A DNA stretch of 64,000 bases from Nemania diffusa. Lineage: Eukaryota; Ascomycota; Sordariomycetes; Xylariales; Xylariaceae. This document shows, one piece after another, positions 1 through 11,576 of the stretch. The translations under genes and the position numbers were made by a program. The stretch covers positions 3,844,001 to 3,908,000 of the forward strand of contig JBBPUQ010000006.1 of NCBI GenBank assembly GCA_038501195.1, written 5' to 3'. Within the stretch, counting starts at the first letter, position 1; the number at the start of each line of letters is the position of its first letter. The notes below the pieces were generated by a model, which was not told the origin of the DNA, did not search any database, and saw nothing but the letters and a program-made list of their open reading frames with translations.

Positions 1-2552
1 AGAATTTAGACGGCCTAGGTTGATAGGCCTTGCGCAAAGCTTGTACCACCGTGATTACAAAAGTACAAGTATTGAAACCAAATATAGTACGGCTTCTCTA
101 ACCCGCGCAGTCACTTCGAATTCGGCATTATTAATAAGCCCACCTGCTGAACATGTGATATTAACTAGCAGGTCAAATAAACGACCTCTCATGAATGTCC
201 ATTATATCGGACTAGAGAGCTTCCCAGTTTCGTGCGACTAAAATCACTGCAGTAAATTTATGCGGCAATGTCTACCCTGTGACTATATATCCGAAAGAGT
301 GTGATATAATAATAATAACGTGTAGAGAGGTTATCTCCCAGAAGACTTGTAAGTTGTAACAGTAGCGTAAAGGCAAGGGAAGAATAAAGAATGGCGCGGA
401 GTAGTAGGTACAGATTCGATACGCTAAATGACGCGGGGTCGCTACCCAGTTAACCTAGAATTATATTAGCAAACGCGCAATCATGAAGGCTACGATCAGA
501 GTTATGGCGTGCATGTAATATATATGAGAAGCGTTGGGTGTGAGGTGGGGAATTGGCGGAGCTTGGATGGAACTATAAAAACAATGAACAGCCTCAAAGT
601 CTAAGGGATTGTCTTCTACAAAAGCTAGACATATCAACGTATAGAATCAAATATTGTTTCCGATTCATTGTAGGAAAGCTATTTGTTAGGCGAAATTCAG
701 GATTGTGTGACAATAATAGACAATATTCGGACAACAGCTAGACTACAAAACTACCAAGTTATTTACTCACAATATCAATCAATAGTCATCGAGGATAGGT
801 TAGCTGAGAGGTCTAAGTTTACTAAAACAATTAATTTCATTATCAATCTTAAGGTCGTGCGTTCTTATACTTATCGTAGCTTAATTTTTGTCCTGATTTT
901 TCCTACTGTTCTGGTTCATTAAGTCCTGCTATGCACTATCAACTGTAAATCTGTTAGTTTGAAATGTATGTTGTATATATATATGTGCCTGGTTATATCT
1001 ATTTTATGTTTTATTTCTGTCTTGCTGTAATTATATTTAAACTTAATTATGGGATGCTAAATAGAAATTATAACACTCAAGTTTTGTTAAGAATTAAAGT
1101 TGTTATATATGGTCTTGAAGAATGAGGAAAGATTGAGGCTACTTCAACGTGTACTTACCAGTTACTTCTCTCTCTTACCTCATGTTGGAGTCAGGTAACA
1201 CAACGGGTTACAATGAGCAGGTTAAATGGCACAGATATATATATATATATACAAGAGATGTCAGTCTGGGTCTAGCATAGAGTCATGATTTCAGAAAACC
1301 TTGGGTAAGGACGAAGTCTAAGATAAGTGAAAACGGCTATAGACGAAATTTAACTTAGCTGGAACTTTGAATTTCATACTGGCAATATCTTGCTGAATAT
1401 AAGAGTATGAATTTGGAAACAACATTTTTAAGAGCTTGAGAGTGCAACTTCTCATTTCCAATGCCTACAATTCAAGTGGCCCAAGTCCTCCATCAGATTT
1501 ATACGAATGCCAGATTAGTACTTAGTTGGGTGGGTGGTATTTAGTAAATCCTTGGTGTCATATGTACACCTTTTACGTTAGTTCTATATCACCAACCTGC
1601 CTTGCTCTCCTATTCTCTTCAAGGCCCAAGTTCCTAAACTAGGCGGTTACGTTCCGAGAGCAAGTCCGGAAACAGACAACCACCGCCCTCTATAAAGCCT
1701 ACGAGGCATCGAAATTGTTAGTTTTTAGACTCTATAAAATTGAATGAGAGCATGAAGCTGGCTCCTAAGTATTTGGATTGGCTAGCGAGTTGTAGGGTAT
1801 TCAAAACAGGAAGGAGAGATTTCCTAATTGGGCTCATACTATTACCGGAATGTGGCTCAGCTGAATTGCTCTGTCAATGTGGCTTGTTAGGTTATTGTAG
1901 ATAGCGCAGCTAACCTAATTTAGAAAGGCTAACTATCTTTGGACGCTTGCATGGATGCTTGTAACCCTTTTTCTTTAATGATTTCAGCTTGGCTCGTGCT
2001 ACTCGACAAGCCGGTCGATAGGTAGCTCTATTTATTTTCTGTCGTCACCAGTGCACGACACCGATCCCGACAGTGACACCGACACCTGATCAGGCTGCGG
2101 TCCGCTGCACATTTCACTCCGGAGCGACATCAAAATTGACTTGATCGCTGCTTTCCTTCGCTTTCCTTTCCTTTGCTATTGTCGCTTCGTTATTCTCTTT
2201 GTCCTCTTTCCCGTAACACACATAGGCACCTATGCTATGCTAAGCCTGAGCTGGCCAGTGCAAACTTGAACACTATCCACAGAGAATAGCTGCTTGGTTC
2301 TTCCACGTAGCTAACCTAGACTGCAGCTACCCAAGCTACCTGCCTACCTACATATCTAACTATCCACCACTCCCACCACTCCCATCCCACCACCCTATTC
2401 CCACTACTTACTCTAAATTATACCTACCCCTACCCCTCTTCCTTGTGTTTGTACATCTCTTCTTGTGCCCTCTGCTTTTCTATAGTTATAAATTGCTGTC
2501 GCTATGACTCCCTGATCTGGTCTTAGCCTTATCCCTTAACCTAGCAAACGCC
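1..2552. other. gene-free AT-rich stretch and Lunapark upstream region
   Basis: I see no ORF here with a recognisable protein or plausible exon structure. The first 1.9 kb is AT-rich with short TA runs (for example near 1240). From about 2040 the composition becomes pyrimidine-rich, with C/T tracts and ACCTACC repeats near 2330-2450. That is typical of a fungal promoter and 5' UTR, and it leads into the Lunapark-family gene. Confidence 0.6.
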
Positions 2553-3851
2553 ATGGTGTCCCTTTGGCCCTGGAAGGTAGGCTCAAGCTCGAGCACCCGC
2601 CAACGCGGAGAGACTAGCCCAGTTGCTGATAATATTGTGTTGGAATAGGGCGATGACTTTTCCCCGGCCGAGTTCGAGAAGACCCTCGCTACCCTCTCGA
2701 CCAAGATCACCAATACCCAAGCCCAGTTGGAGCGGGTGCGCAACAACTCTCGCCGCATCAAACTCCTGTGGACCCTCTATCTCGCCTTCGCATACCTCGT
2801 CTACGCCATCGTCTTGACCCTGGTGGTAGGATGGCAGAACCTAGGTCCCTGGGAATGGACCGGCATGTCTGGAGGGCCCGTGCTGTAAGATCGATCGTCA
2901 CCTTGTTCACTCGTGGTAGAATGTATACAGTGTTGACCTCGAGCTAGTATTTATGTTGTCCGCGCAGCTGCAAACGCATACTTCACTTTCCGTCTTGAAA
3001 CTCTTGAGAAGCGCCTCAAGGACCGACAAGCAGACCGTTCCACAGCCATTCAGAAGCTCAAGGACGCTACCAAATATGACTCGACTCTCGAGCTGCTCGA
3101 GAAATATGGGGGACCGTCTGAGAAACGTAACAAGGCCCAAAAACACAAAGATGGTAGCGAGGGAGCACCGACACAAGACAACGATGGCTCGAAAAAGAAA
3201 CATCGCCAGAGCATCGATTCCAGCCACCTCACAGGGAGAACGCACCTTTTCCCGCCGCCCACCGCCAACATTCAAAGACCATCAACCGCTTCGGGCATAC
3301 CTACGAACCGGCAGAGCCAGTTTTCCGGCTCCCGCCTCGAGTCCATCCCAGCATCACCACCACCCCAGCCTATCGAAGAGTTCGCTCCCAACGCGGGACC
3401 CCTCCCACCAACCTACAACCAGTACGAACCAAATACCGGCCCCCCTCGTTGGTATGACCGTATTTTGGACCTCATGATGGGCGAGGACGAAACAGCGCCC
3501 AAGAATCGCATTGTTTTAATATGCAAAAAATGCCGACTTGTGAACGGCCAAGCACCCCCAGGCGTTAGAAATGTAGCTGAGCTCGGGGCTTGGAAATGTA
3601 TGGGCTGTGGAACTACTAATGGCGAGATGGATGAAGGCAAGAAGATTATCCAAGAGGTTCTGAGCAGCAAGGTGGCACCTCGTGAAGAGAGTAGTAGGAG
3701 CACGGACGAAAGAGAGACCGATCGGTCAAGCGATATAGTTAAGGTCGAAGAAGAGGGCGACGATAACACGCAAAGTGAGACAGAAACGAGGCGGAGCATG
3801 CAGGAGTTTCGAGCCAAGAGACGTGATAAAAAGTCACAAATGGTTCCATGA
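2553..3851 (+). CDS. LNP1: Lunapark-family ER junction protein (3 exons)
   Basis: Lunapark proteins stabilise three-way junctions of the tubular endoplasmic reticulum. Exons are 2553-2576, 2649-2884 and 2948-3851, giving 387 residues; both introns are GT-AG (72 and 63 bp). The start sits in a good context (gccATGG) and gives MVSLWPWK, spliced to GDDFSPAEFEKTL. Residues about 10-40 form a coiled segment, followed by a hydrophobic segment (LLWTLYLAFAYLVYAIVL). A second hydrophobic stretch (GGPVLIYVVRAAANAYF) spans the intron 2 junction, then another coiled region (LETLEKRLKDRQAD). The C-terminal half holds the diagnostic zinc ribbon: ICKKCRLVNGQAPPG, then WKCMGCGTTNG, two CxxC pairs. The tail is charged and low-complexity. 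Two membrane segments plus zinc ribbon is the family architecture. Identification is firm; the role is taken from the family. Confidence 0.93.
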
Positions 3852-5188
3852 ATTAGGATTGTTGTTACAGTCGCATCCAGTTTACAACATATTTATTTTC
3901 ATATTCAGCATGATTTGGCCATGTATACCGTCGTATAAAGGAAGAGAAAAAAAAGCTTGACATCAGCCCACTACTTCAACTTCCACAAACTCCTAATCAC
4001 CTAACTGTCTACCATAGCAAAAGTTGCCAAGCAGTAGGAGGGGGACAGAGTTAATTTAACTTGATGATAGGATGGAGGGAGATTTCTAGACTCTATGATC
4101 ACAGTGTCCAGGTAAGCAGTTAGTAAGTAGCCCCTGATACCTGATCGCTTGCTCTCTACTCATACTTAAATCCTACGTTGCGATGTACGTTCAATTTAGA
4201 AAGAGTCCTCACCATATCCAAACCCCTATCTAATTATTGCTTAAGGTTGACTAGTGTGCAAAGACCAAGGCGCGAAAGGCGTAACCTCGGAGCTTGAAAT
4301 AAAGCTCTTTTACTCTGCCAAGCCTGCAATATTGCCGTTCTTATTAGCATGGTATGAGGTTCCTAGGATGTTTTCATTACATGTCATTGTCGCAAGAGAA
4401 CCGGCGTTGATACGCTACGCTTTCAGACTCGCTCAGGCAAAAGTGAGAAGACGAGGTGCTCTGTCTTTAGTTGTGGTCTGGAAGCGATTTGCAGGTACGA
4501 TAAGTTTGACGTCCTTACGTATAAAAAAACACCCTGCCATGAAGCCAAGCCAAGCCATCTGACAGGCTAATAATGCTCCGAGGGTCGGTTGGCAACCTGA
4601 GTAATAGCTTACTTAATCTCGCTCCCTCGCCGTATCATCCTCGGGCCCGAAGCGGCCTCACGCCTTCTCCATTGAACCTAGTTCGCATATAGCAGCCGGT
4701 GGGGGATGGCACGATTCTAGAGGGTGTTGTTGCACCCGCCGACGTCCCGATCGGGCAGCAGGAGGACCCAGACCGCGATGTCGTTGAGACCGGCGGGATG
4801 GGTGTTTGCTGGGGCCGTGGAGCGCATTGTAACGTCGCCTTCGGTGGTCACTTTGACGTATGCGGGTTTGCGGCGCTACCTCCTTTTTTCTCTGTTTGGT
4901 TTCCTGGGCATTCAACCTAAGTGCGGGATATTTAGGAGCGAACTGGATTGTCGCGGTTATATGATAATCGCGAAAATCGTGAATTGCTCGAAGAGGAAAA
5001 TGAGAATGCAAAGAAGAACACTTCACATACGATCTAGCTACCACGATGGAGTGGGAAGGATTAAGTAAGGAGATTACCGTGCCTGGGGGCACAAGGGGTG
5101 GAGAATGGCGTCTTTATTATTGTTATTAAAGAAGGCCATTTGCTCATGGGATTATGGAACTCGTACAACCAGCTCTCTGTACCTCGCC
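3852..5188. other. intergenic, no gene recognised
   Basis: Open frames here (4254-4562 plus, 4658-5092 minus) are short, low-complexity or antisense, with no domain and no supporting splice structure. The segment just before 5189 is probably the promoter and leader of the secreted protein gene. Confidence 0.5.
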
Positions 5189-6467
5189 ATGGCACCCAAG
5201 GCTACCACCTCGTCCCTCCTCCTGCTCCTCGCCGCCTTCTCCGGGACCGGCTTTGCTGCGCCGGACCTCTGCCCGGCGCTCGACGCGATCGGCCACGCGC
5301 AGCGCCAAACGTGGGTCTTCAGCGGCCTCGACTGGACGCTGACGCAGATCTCGAGCGGGAAGACATGGCCGCCGCCGACCAACGACTTTGACGAGAGCAG
5401 CGTGGCCTTCGCGCTGCAGAGTGACTTCAACGGTGCCCCGGTGCGCTGCGAAGCGGCCGGCAAGGAGTTCTCAGAGGAGTACCTGCGCCAGCTCGCGGGC
5501 GCGGCCCCGACGTATAATTGGTACGAGTGCGAGGGTGATAGCGCGGATGTCAAGACGGAGTTTAAGATGGTGTGGTGGAATACGCATACTGTCAATATTA
5601 GACAGACGTGGACGTGTCCGACGACGGGGTGAGTTACCTAACACCCCTTTTCATGCTTTTTCTCCTACTCTCCTACCTACCTAGTCGAATCAGGGCGAAA
5701 CCAAGAACATAGGCAGACAGACAGCCCTAACATCGCATTCTAGCCGTCCTATGCGCGCCACAGGCACCCTTACTATGAGCGACTTCACCTGCGTCTTCGA
5801 CTCACAGTCCCGGCGAACCTCCTGCGTGTCCCGATCAGGCTCGCAGCTCCCCTTCACCGCGACCACCGTGGAGGTGCTGCCGGCGCCGACGCGGCAGTGC
5901 GCCGCGGCGTCCGAGGCGACGCCGGACTTCAGCGTGCGCAACTTCGCGTGGGTGACGCGCACCACGACCTTCGGCTTGGACCCGGGCTACTCCAACATGA
6001 CCTTCCACCTCGTCAACGAGGCCCTCGATTACTCGCCCCGCATGACCTGCACCGAGCCCGCGCTGCACGGGCCCTCGGGCGGCGTGTACGTCACGCCGTA
6101 CAAGTGCGATGTCTTCGAGGCCAATGAAGAGGACGTGCCGGTTACGAGGTTTGATTGGGTGCTTGATAGCAAGTCGCTGCTGCGCGTTAATCAGACTTGG
6201 TACTGTGATGATGCGGCCGTTCAGGGGTAAGAATCTCACCCATATCTTCTAAGGGCAAAGCCCCGGACATGAAAGTGGTGTAGCTAATCTTTTTTTCTTC
6301 TCCTTTTTAGAACGCGGTTCCAGAGTATTGGCGAACTAGACCTGAACCCGCTGTTTAGTTGCTCGACAAAGTCGAATAATTATACTATTGCTGGCGGTGT
6401 CTTTGTCGAGACCTTCAAGACTTGCGTTACGGAGTCGGATTTTGAAATCCAGGGGACGCTGCACTAG
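5189..6467 (+). CDS. secreted protein with a duplicated cysteine-containing domain (3 exons)
   Basis: Not assigned to a named family. Exons 5189-5628, 5744-6226 and 6311-6467 join in frame to 359 residues. I start at 5189 (cgccATGG) because it gives a clean signal peptide, MAPKATTSSLLLLLAAFSG with cleavage near GFA-AP; an upstream ATG at 5105 is in frame but would bury it. The mature protein looks like two related modules. The first ends VKTEFKMVWWNTHTVNIRQTWTC. The second ends VTRFDWVLDSKSLLRVNQTWYC. Each has an upstream strand-like stretch (VAFALQSDF / MTFHLVNEA) and a C near its middle. A third short exon supplies a final Cys-containing strand pair (FSCSTKS, TFKTCVTES). Both introns interrupt a Gly codon in phase 2 just after a module, consistent with exon-wise duplication. 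GC-rich third positions match the neighbouring cutinase. Likely an extracellular beta-rich protein; effector-like function is possible but unproven. Confidence 0.75.
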
Positions 6468-6863
6468 AACATATTAATCCTACCTAGGTATCTTTGACGA
6501 TTTGCGAGGTACTACTTGGGAATAAGCCGGGAATGGAAAAGACAGAATGGTATACTTAGGCTGCCAAAGCATCGCCATCTGGGTTTGGATTTGACCTCAT
6601 GTACCTACTTAGACTCAGCAGTGAAGTAATCTACGTCAAGATATAGCTACGGCATATACTCTTGTAGGGATTCTCCAATAAACCCTTACAAGCCTCCGGT
6701 GGGGTTCAATACGACGAGATGATGTGATTAAATGGACGTTAGTTTCTCATATTCAATCGGTATAAGGTATATACATTCGTCATTCATCATCCCAAGCACC
6801 ATTCCTTGTATCCCCAATTTTCCCACCGAAACTCCGCGCCCCAGCACTAACCCGCCAGCCCCT

Positions 6864-7568
6864 CTAAACCTTACTCGCAATGAAGCTCACCGCCGTCGGC
6901 GCGAGGTCGTCATAGTCATAGTGGGCATCAGTCACAATCAAAGTGCCCTCGCACACAAGATCCCCATCATGGCACAGTATCAGCGTCCTCGCCGCCGCAA
7001 TGCCCGGGATCACGCCGCCGTCCTGCTTCTTGTGCGTGTCCCCAAACGTCACGGCCGCGGCGATCCGCGCCTGCACGCCCGCCGTGAGCAGCTTGGCCGC
7101 GGCGTGCACGAGCGCCGCGCCCTGGCTGTACCCGGAGATCACGAGGCGCGAGGTCGCGCACTGCGCGGCGGCCTGCGAGATGAGCGCCGCGAAGCTCGCC
7201 GCGTCGTCGGGGTCGCAGCCCTCGGGGCGCAGGTTATCCAGCAGGCTCGCCGGGTACGCCAGCCCCTGCGCCGCGACGACGAGGTCGCCGCCTAGCCTCG
7301 CCTTGAGCTGGTCGATGGTCTGCGGGCCGGGCGAGCTGCCTATGTTGCCGTCCTGCGTGCTGCCGCGCGCGTAGAGGAAGATCACGGGGCGGCACCCGCC
7401 GTCGAGGAACTCGTTGGCTGTGGTGCCGATGGCGGAGGAGGAGGCGGCGGCGGCGGAGGTGGTGCCCGTCTTGAGCTTTGCGATCATGTCCTCTGAGAGG
7501 TCGAAGGTCATGGGGACGGCGGAGGCGAGGGCTAGGAGAGCCGTGGAGAGGAGGAGTGAGGCCTTCAT
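6864..7568 (-). CDS. cutinase (secreted serine esterase)
   Basis: Cutinases hydrolyse plant cutin polyester and short-chain esters outside the cell. The single-exon 234-residue protein matches family size. A signal peptide occupies residues 1-17 (MKASLLLSTALLALASA). The alpha/beta-hydrolase core starts at GGCRPVIFLYARGSTQDGN (about 57-75). The nucleophile is Ser148 in GYSQGAA. The acid is Asp203 in CHDGDLVCEG, between two Cys as in cutinases. The base is His216 in DAHYDY, so the catalytic triad is complete. Four conserved cysteines (59, 137, 199, 206) can form the two expected disulfides; Cys118 is extra. A Ser/Ala/Thr-rich pro-region lies between the signal peptide and the core. The gene converges with the upstream secreted-protein gene, leaving about 400 bp between them. 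Confidence 0.95.
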   Translation of the reverse strand: MKASLLLSTALLALASAVPMTFDLSEDMIAKLKTGTTSAAAASSSAIGTTANEFLDGGCRPVIFLYARGSTQDGNIGSSPGPQTIDQLKARLGGDLVVAAQGLAYPASLLDNLRPEGCDPDDAASFAALISQAAAQCATSRLVISGYSQGAALVHAAAKLLTAGVQARIAAAVTFGDTHKKQDGGVIPGIAAARTLILCHDGDLVCEGTLIVTDAHYDYDDLAPTAVSFIASKV

Positions 7569-7745
7569 CTTGGCTTGTCTGGGGACGGGTAGAAGGGATG
7601 AGGGGGGGAAGAGGAAGGAGAAGGGTGGGCAGGCAAGAGATGAGCTGGGAATATGTAGTCGAGACGACCCGCTTGAAGTGACCGCGTGGCTGAGAATTGC
7701 CTTGCTTGAAGATGCAATGTTTCAGGGCAGAGCAGGATACGGCTC

Positions 7746-7756
7746 CCTATATACAT
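7746..7756 (-). promoter_or_regulatory. possible TATA element of the cutinase gene
   Basis: Read on the minus strand this is GTATATAGGG, about 180 bp upstream of the cutinase start codon, with the intervening sequence rich in pyrimidines. Spacing leaves room for a leader. This is motif and position only. Confidence 0.3.
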
Positions 7757-8990
7757 ACTGCCTTCCCCGCTGCCAATCTCAAGTCCAATACCTCCCTGAA
7801 CCCATCCCTTCTAGAAGACAGGGGCTAATGCATACAGAAGACTTAGCAAAGGCTTGACCTGCCCGTTATTGCCCATTCCACCGGAGAAATGGGCCACTGA
7901 GAATGCCATCCTCAGTCTTCTCTTCGAGTTCTCGCGCGCTTACGTGAACACGTGCAGGTGCCGGAATCCAACCACCGTCCGTCCTCGCGGGCCAGACGCA
8001 GCCAGCTAGGTTGGAGTAGCTCTTGGCAAGGTTGGGGAAATCGGTGCTTAGCCTGTGTGCCTTGGTAAGAACCTTGTTGCGACTAACTAGAAGAAACCAT
8101 GACGGACGATGGGCCGGCTACGAATACAGTAGGTACTGAATAGGGAAATATGGCGAATGAGGGTTGGGAATACCTATCGTGAAAGCCCGACAGAATTATG
8201 AGATGGTTCAAAAGAAAAACCTCTCGCAACTACCAATGGTTTCGGCACGGGAACCAGATAAAACGTGTTTAATTAATGTACCTCATTCAATAATACGACT
8301 TCGCTTACGTGGTCGTAATGGCTTATGGTCGTTGATCAAATATCGAACTTCTAACCTGGCTCTTGGTAGATGTTTTTTCTCCGCACCGGCGCTGGTCGCC
8401 GAGTGGCAGGCCTGTCTCAAAAGGGGTAACAGATCGCCGTGGAACCCACCGCGGCCCAATGTCTTGCCTCGATGCTCCTGCGACGAAGCTAGCTACACCC
8501 ACCAGGTGTGATATTCCGTGGTGATCACGATATTAGCTAGGGAAATGTTGACGACAGAAACTGAGCTGAAGGGAGTCTTGGCCTTGGCATTTCTGACGAT
8601 CACTTCCTCTTCAATGGCGTGGGTCGGTACCAAGGGCGACTAATGGATCACGTTAGATAATTACGCTCGCCGAGCGAAATGAATTAAACGGTTCCAGTGG
8701 GGTTTAAATCGAGCCGGAAATGGCCTGTGTTCGTGTCACGCTTTTTCGACGGCGAGTGCGAGTAGCAGACAGAGATTGTAAGAGTTTTCGGCGTTACCAA
8801 CTCGTGTAAGCCACTTTTCTATTTATTAACCTATACGACCCAAAACAATTCACGTAACCTAGTCATCCCGATCATCTTAGTCATCGTGATATGGGAATCG
8901 CAATAGAAAACTCCCTCCAGAAGAGAGTATCTTTACAGGCATTGTGGGAGGGCTCGTCCTTTTTCCCTTATACTTCCCAATAGGGCTTGG
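7757..8990. other. intergenic, no gene recognised
   Basis: The distal cutinase promoter and the 3' flank of ADE1. The only long frame (8164-8511) has a non-ATG start and no recognisable content. Confidence 0.5.
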
Positions 8991-10789
8991 TTACTTTTCT
9001 ATCTTAGCCAGGGCCTGGTCCAAGGTCTCTCCAGTAAGACGCTGAAAAGCATCGAGATACTTGGCACTGGTTTGGGCCCTAAAAGGAGTTAGGAGTCAGA
9101 ATCCTCACTCAAAATATTCGATCCGATACTAAAGGGCCTCGGGGACATGCGGCAGCGCCTAGCATGTAGAAGAAAACACTGCGCTAGACGGAAGATAATT
9201 GAACTCGGGATACTTACTGTACATCTGCCGTCATCTATAGTCAAAGTTAGTACACAATCTCGTCAGACTGTATGGAATTGATGGAACCTTACCGAGACAT
9301 TCTCTTTCCCCTTGAGGCCTTGGGATGTCAGCCAATCACGTAGGTATTGCTCTAGGACGGAGTGAATTAGTAACGAAATTACTATCTCGGTAGTCTCCAT
9401 CTTACTGTCGAAGCTCTTTTGATCCCGACCCGGAGCGTAGTCTGCGGCTGGCCAGAATCTTGAACTATCCGGAGTCCTAAATCGCACATCAGGCATATCA
9501 GCATGCCGCTCATCAATTAATCCATTTAGGCCTTAGGGGAAACTACTAACAGAACTTCGTCGATCAACACAACCTCGTCCCGCTCTTCATCGAGACCTAT
9601 GTCGGATGTTAGTATCTCATGAGATGTCTCGCGTCTCTGCTAGGTATCTGACGAACCGAATTCGAACTTCGTGTCCGCGACAATAATTCCTCTTTCGAGC
9701 TACATTAAATACCAGTTAGTTAATCTTGTCGAATATACATGGTAATTGGCTATTAACGCACAAAGTGGCTAAGAACTACTTAAACATCCGGTAGGATGTT
9801 GGGATATGCAAGGCACGTTCTGAAGCCGAAAAAAAGTGGGAGAGGTACTTACAGCATAGGCGTGCGCCGCCTTGTAAATTGATAGAGCGAGGTTTTCGAT
9901 CTTATCAGCGTACTTGTCGCCTACGATCTTCCTCGCTTCGTCGGGTGATATCTACTCGGAATTGGGGGTTAGTATCTGGTGTAGAGAACGATACGCCCAC
10001 ACACTCTAAGGCACCCGTAGTACCACCGAGCTCTAAACAAGTCGAAGACGGGAATGAAAACACTAGAATACGCACATTCTCATCCTTCTCTCCAAGAGGT
10101 GCTTTTGCTATAGCGGAAGTGATTAGCAATTATTATAAGGACGGGTGAGATTTAGAGGGACGGCAATAGCTTACTGGATGGCGTGTAAATAGGGCCACCA
10201 GGGAATGCCTGGCATTGCTCTAGTCCGCTTGGCTGAGGCAGACCGTGCACCGTTCCCGTCTTCTTATACTCGGCCCACGAGCTACCGGTAATGTAACCGC
10301 GGACTAGTACAGCGATTGTTAGTGGAAAGTATGGCGATGGAAACATTCGTAGGTATCAGACCTATAGCCTCGACTGGAAAGACGCGATATTTGTTAACGA
10401 TCATCGAGCGACCGCGGAGTCGCTGCCGATCTTCAGGGCTAATGTCCAGCGTAGGAGGAATGTTAAGCGAGAGCAAATGATGCTTCAATCCCGGGACATG
10501 CTCTGGCAGGACCGTATTGAGCCAGTGGTTGGTGAGTAGAGTGAGGACTGAGCCCTTGTCCTGCACTCCATTTTCCAGGATCACATCGTATGCAGAGATA
10601 CGATCCGAGGTAGCTAGGAGGAGTGTGGAGTCACTGGCCTCGTAGATTTCTCTCACTTTGCCCTGCGGATGAGTCAGCGTCAATGCATAGACAGATAAAT
10701 CCTCAACAGGGAGGTCGAAAGTATGAACTAACCTGGGCGACTAAGGGCAAAGACTTGAGGCCAATCGAGGTGACTATGGAGGTTGCCAT
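8991..10789 (-). CDS. ADE1: phosphoribosylaminoimidazole-succinocarboxamide synthase (SAICAR synthetase), 11 exons
   Basis: Catalyses ATP-dependent ligation of aspartate to CAIR in de novo purine synthesis. Read on the minus strand the exons are 10733-10789, 10362-10662, 10175-10303, 10076-10107, 9853-9951, 9657-9699, 9551-9596, 9406-9476, 9293-9351, 9218-9234 and 8991-9078. They total 942 nt and encode 313 residues, the normal length (yeast Ade1 is about 306). All phases close. Family landmarks appear in order: [52 protein letters not shown], the TPSTKA..GEKDEN block, [21 protein letters not shown] and SFDKQYLRDWL. Ten introns of 54-139 bp interrupt it; several have clear CTAAC branch sites. 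Donors of introns 2 (GTCTGA) and 6 (GTTCGT) are weak. The start ATG gives [19 protein letters not shown] before the first intron. The gene looks intact despite its fragmentation. Confidence 0.96.
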
Positions 10790-11576
10790 CTCGAAACTAT
10801 CTCCGGTTGCGGAGAATATATCAGATGGAGGGGTGATGGAGGGGTTATTTATGCAGTGAACCGATGATGAATTTGTTGCGTAGTGCTTAACTAGGTAGAG
10901 TGTTTAATGTACTTATGCTACCAACATTTCAAGAAACATCTAGCTGGAATAGATGCCGAAATATAGGAATAATCCTATAAAAAGGCGAATCTAATGGGTG
11001 TAGAGCTAAATTTTCTATTTTATTCACCACAGTCAATAACCAACGCGACATATTTGAGCCCGTGTCCCGCTAAATCTAGGTATCAACCGTGTTCAACCGT
11101 GCCGGTGGGTGTGGCTACCCCAGCAAGGTGCATAAGCTAGCGGCACAGACCACCCAAGTGCCGCGAACTCTATCCTCAGCTCATGGACTCTAATAACTAC
11201 CTAGGTACCTAAATAAGTCCTTATATCCTGCAAGACAAGTAGTAATAATCAAACTTACATTATACGGCCACTTAGGTGTTATTTAATTAAACAGGAGGGG
11301 ATTAAAAATTACAAACATGGTACCTATGTTTGACAGCCAGACACCGTGTAGAGTAGATTCTAACTCCTGGTCTTAGACATATATGGGATAACTCAATAAG
11401 CCTTTCTTTATTGCATACCTAGGTACCCCCTTCAACGGTGTGTCTTCGCAAGAGTATGCTGACTCCTGAGCCGAGCAATATGCACGTTCTCATCTAGAGG
11501 CTCACCAACCTGGCTGCCTAGAAACTTATTCTTACCAGTCACTACTATCACCGTACAAGCGGCGCTAGTCCATATA
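10790..11576. other. divergent intergenic region, no gene recognised
   Basis: Lies between the divergent ADE1 and HET-domain genes and should contain both promoters. AT-rich with short CTAGGTA-like repeats; no coding sequence seen. Confidence 0.45.

Noticed and set aside
4658..5092. 144-aa minus-strand frame
   Set aside because: Overlaps plus-strand frames, Arg/His/Pro-rich, no recognisable family; no supporting promoter or intron evidence.
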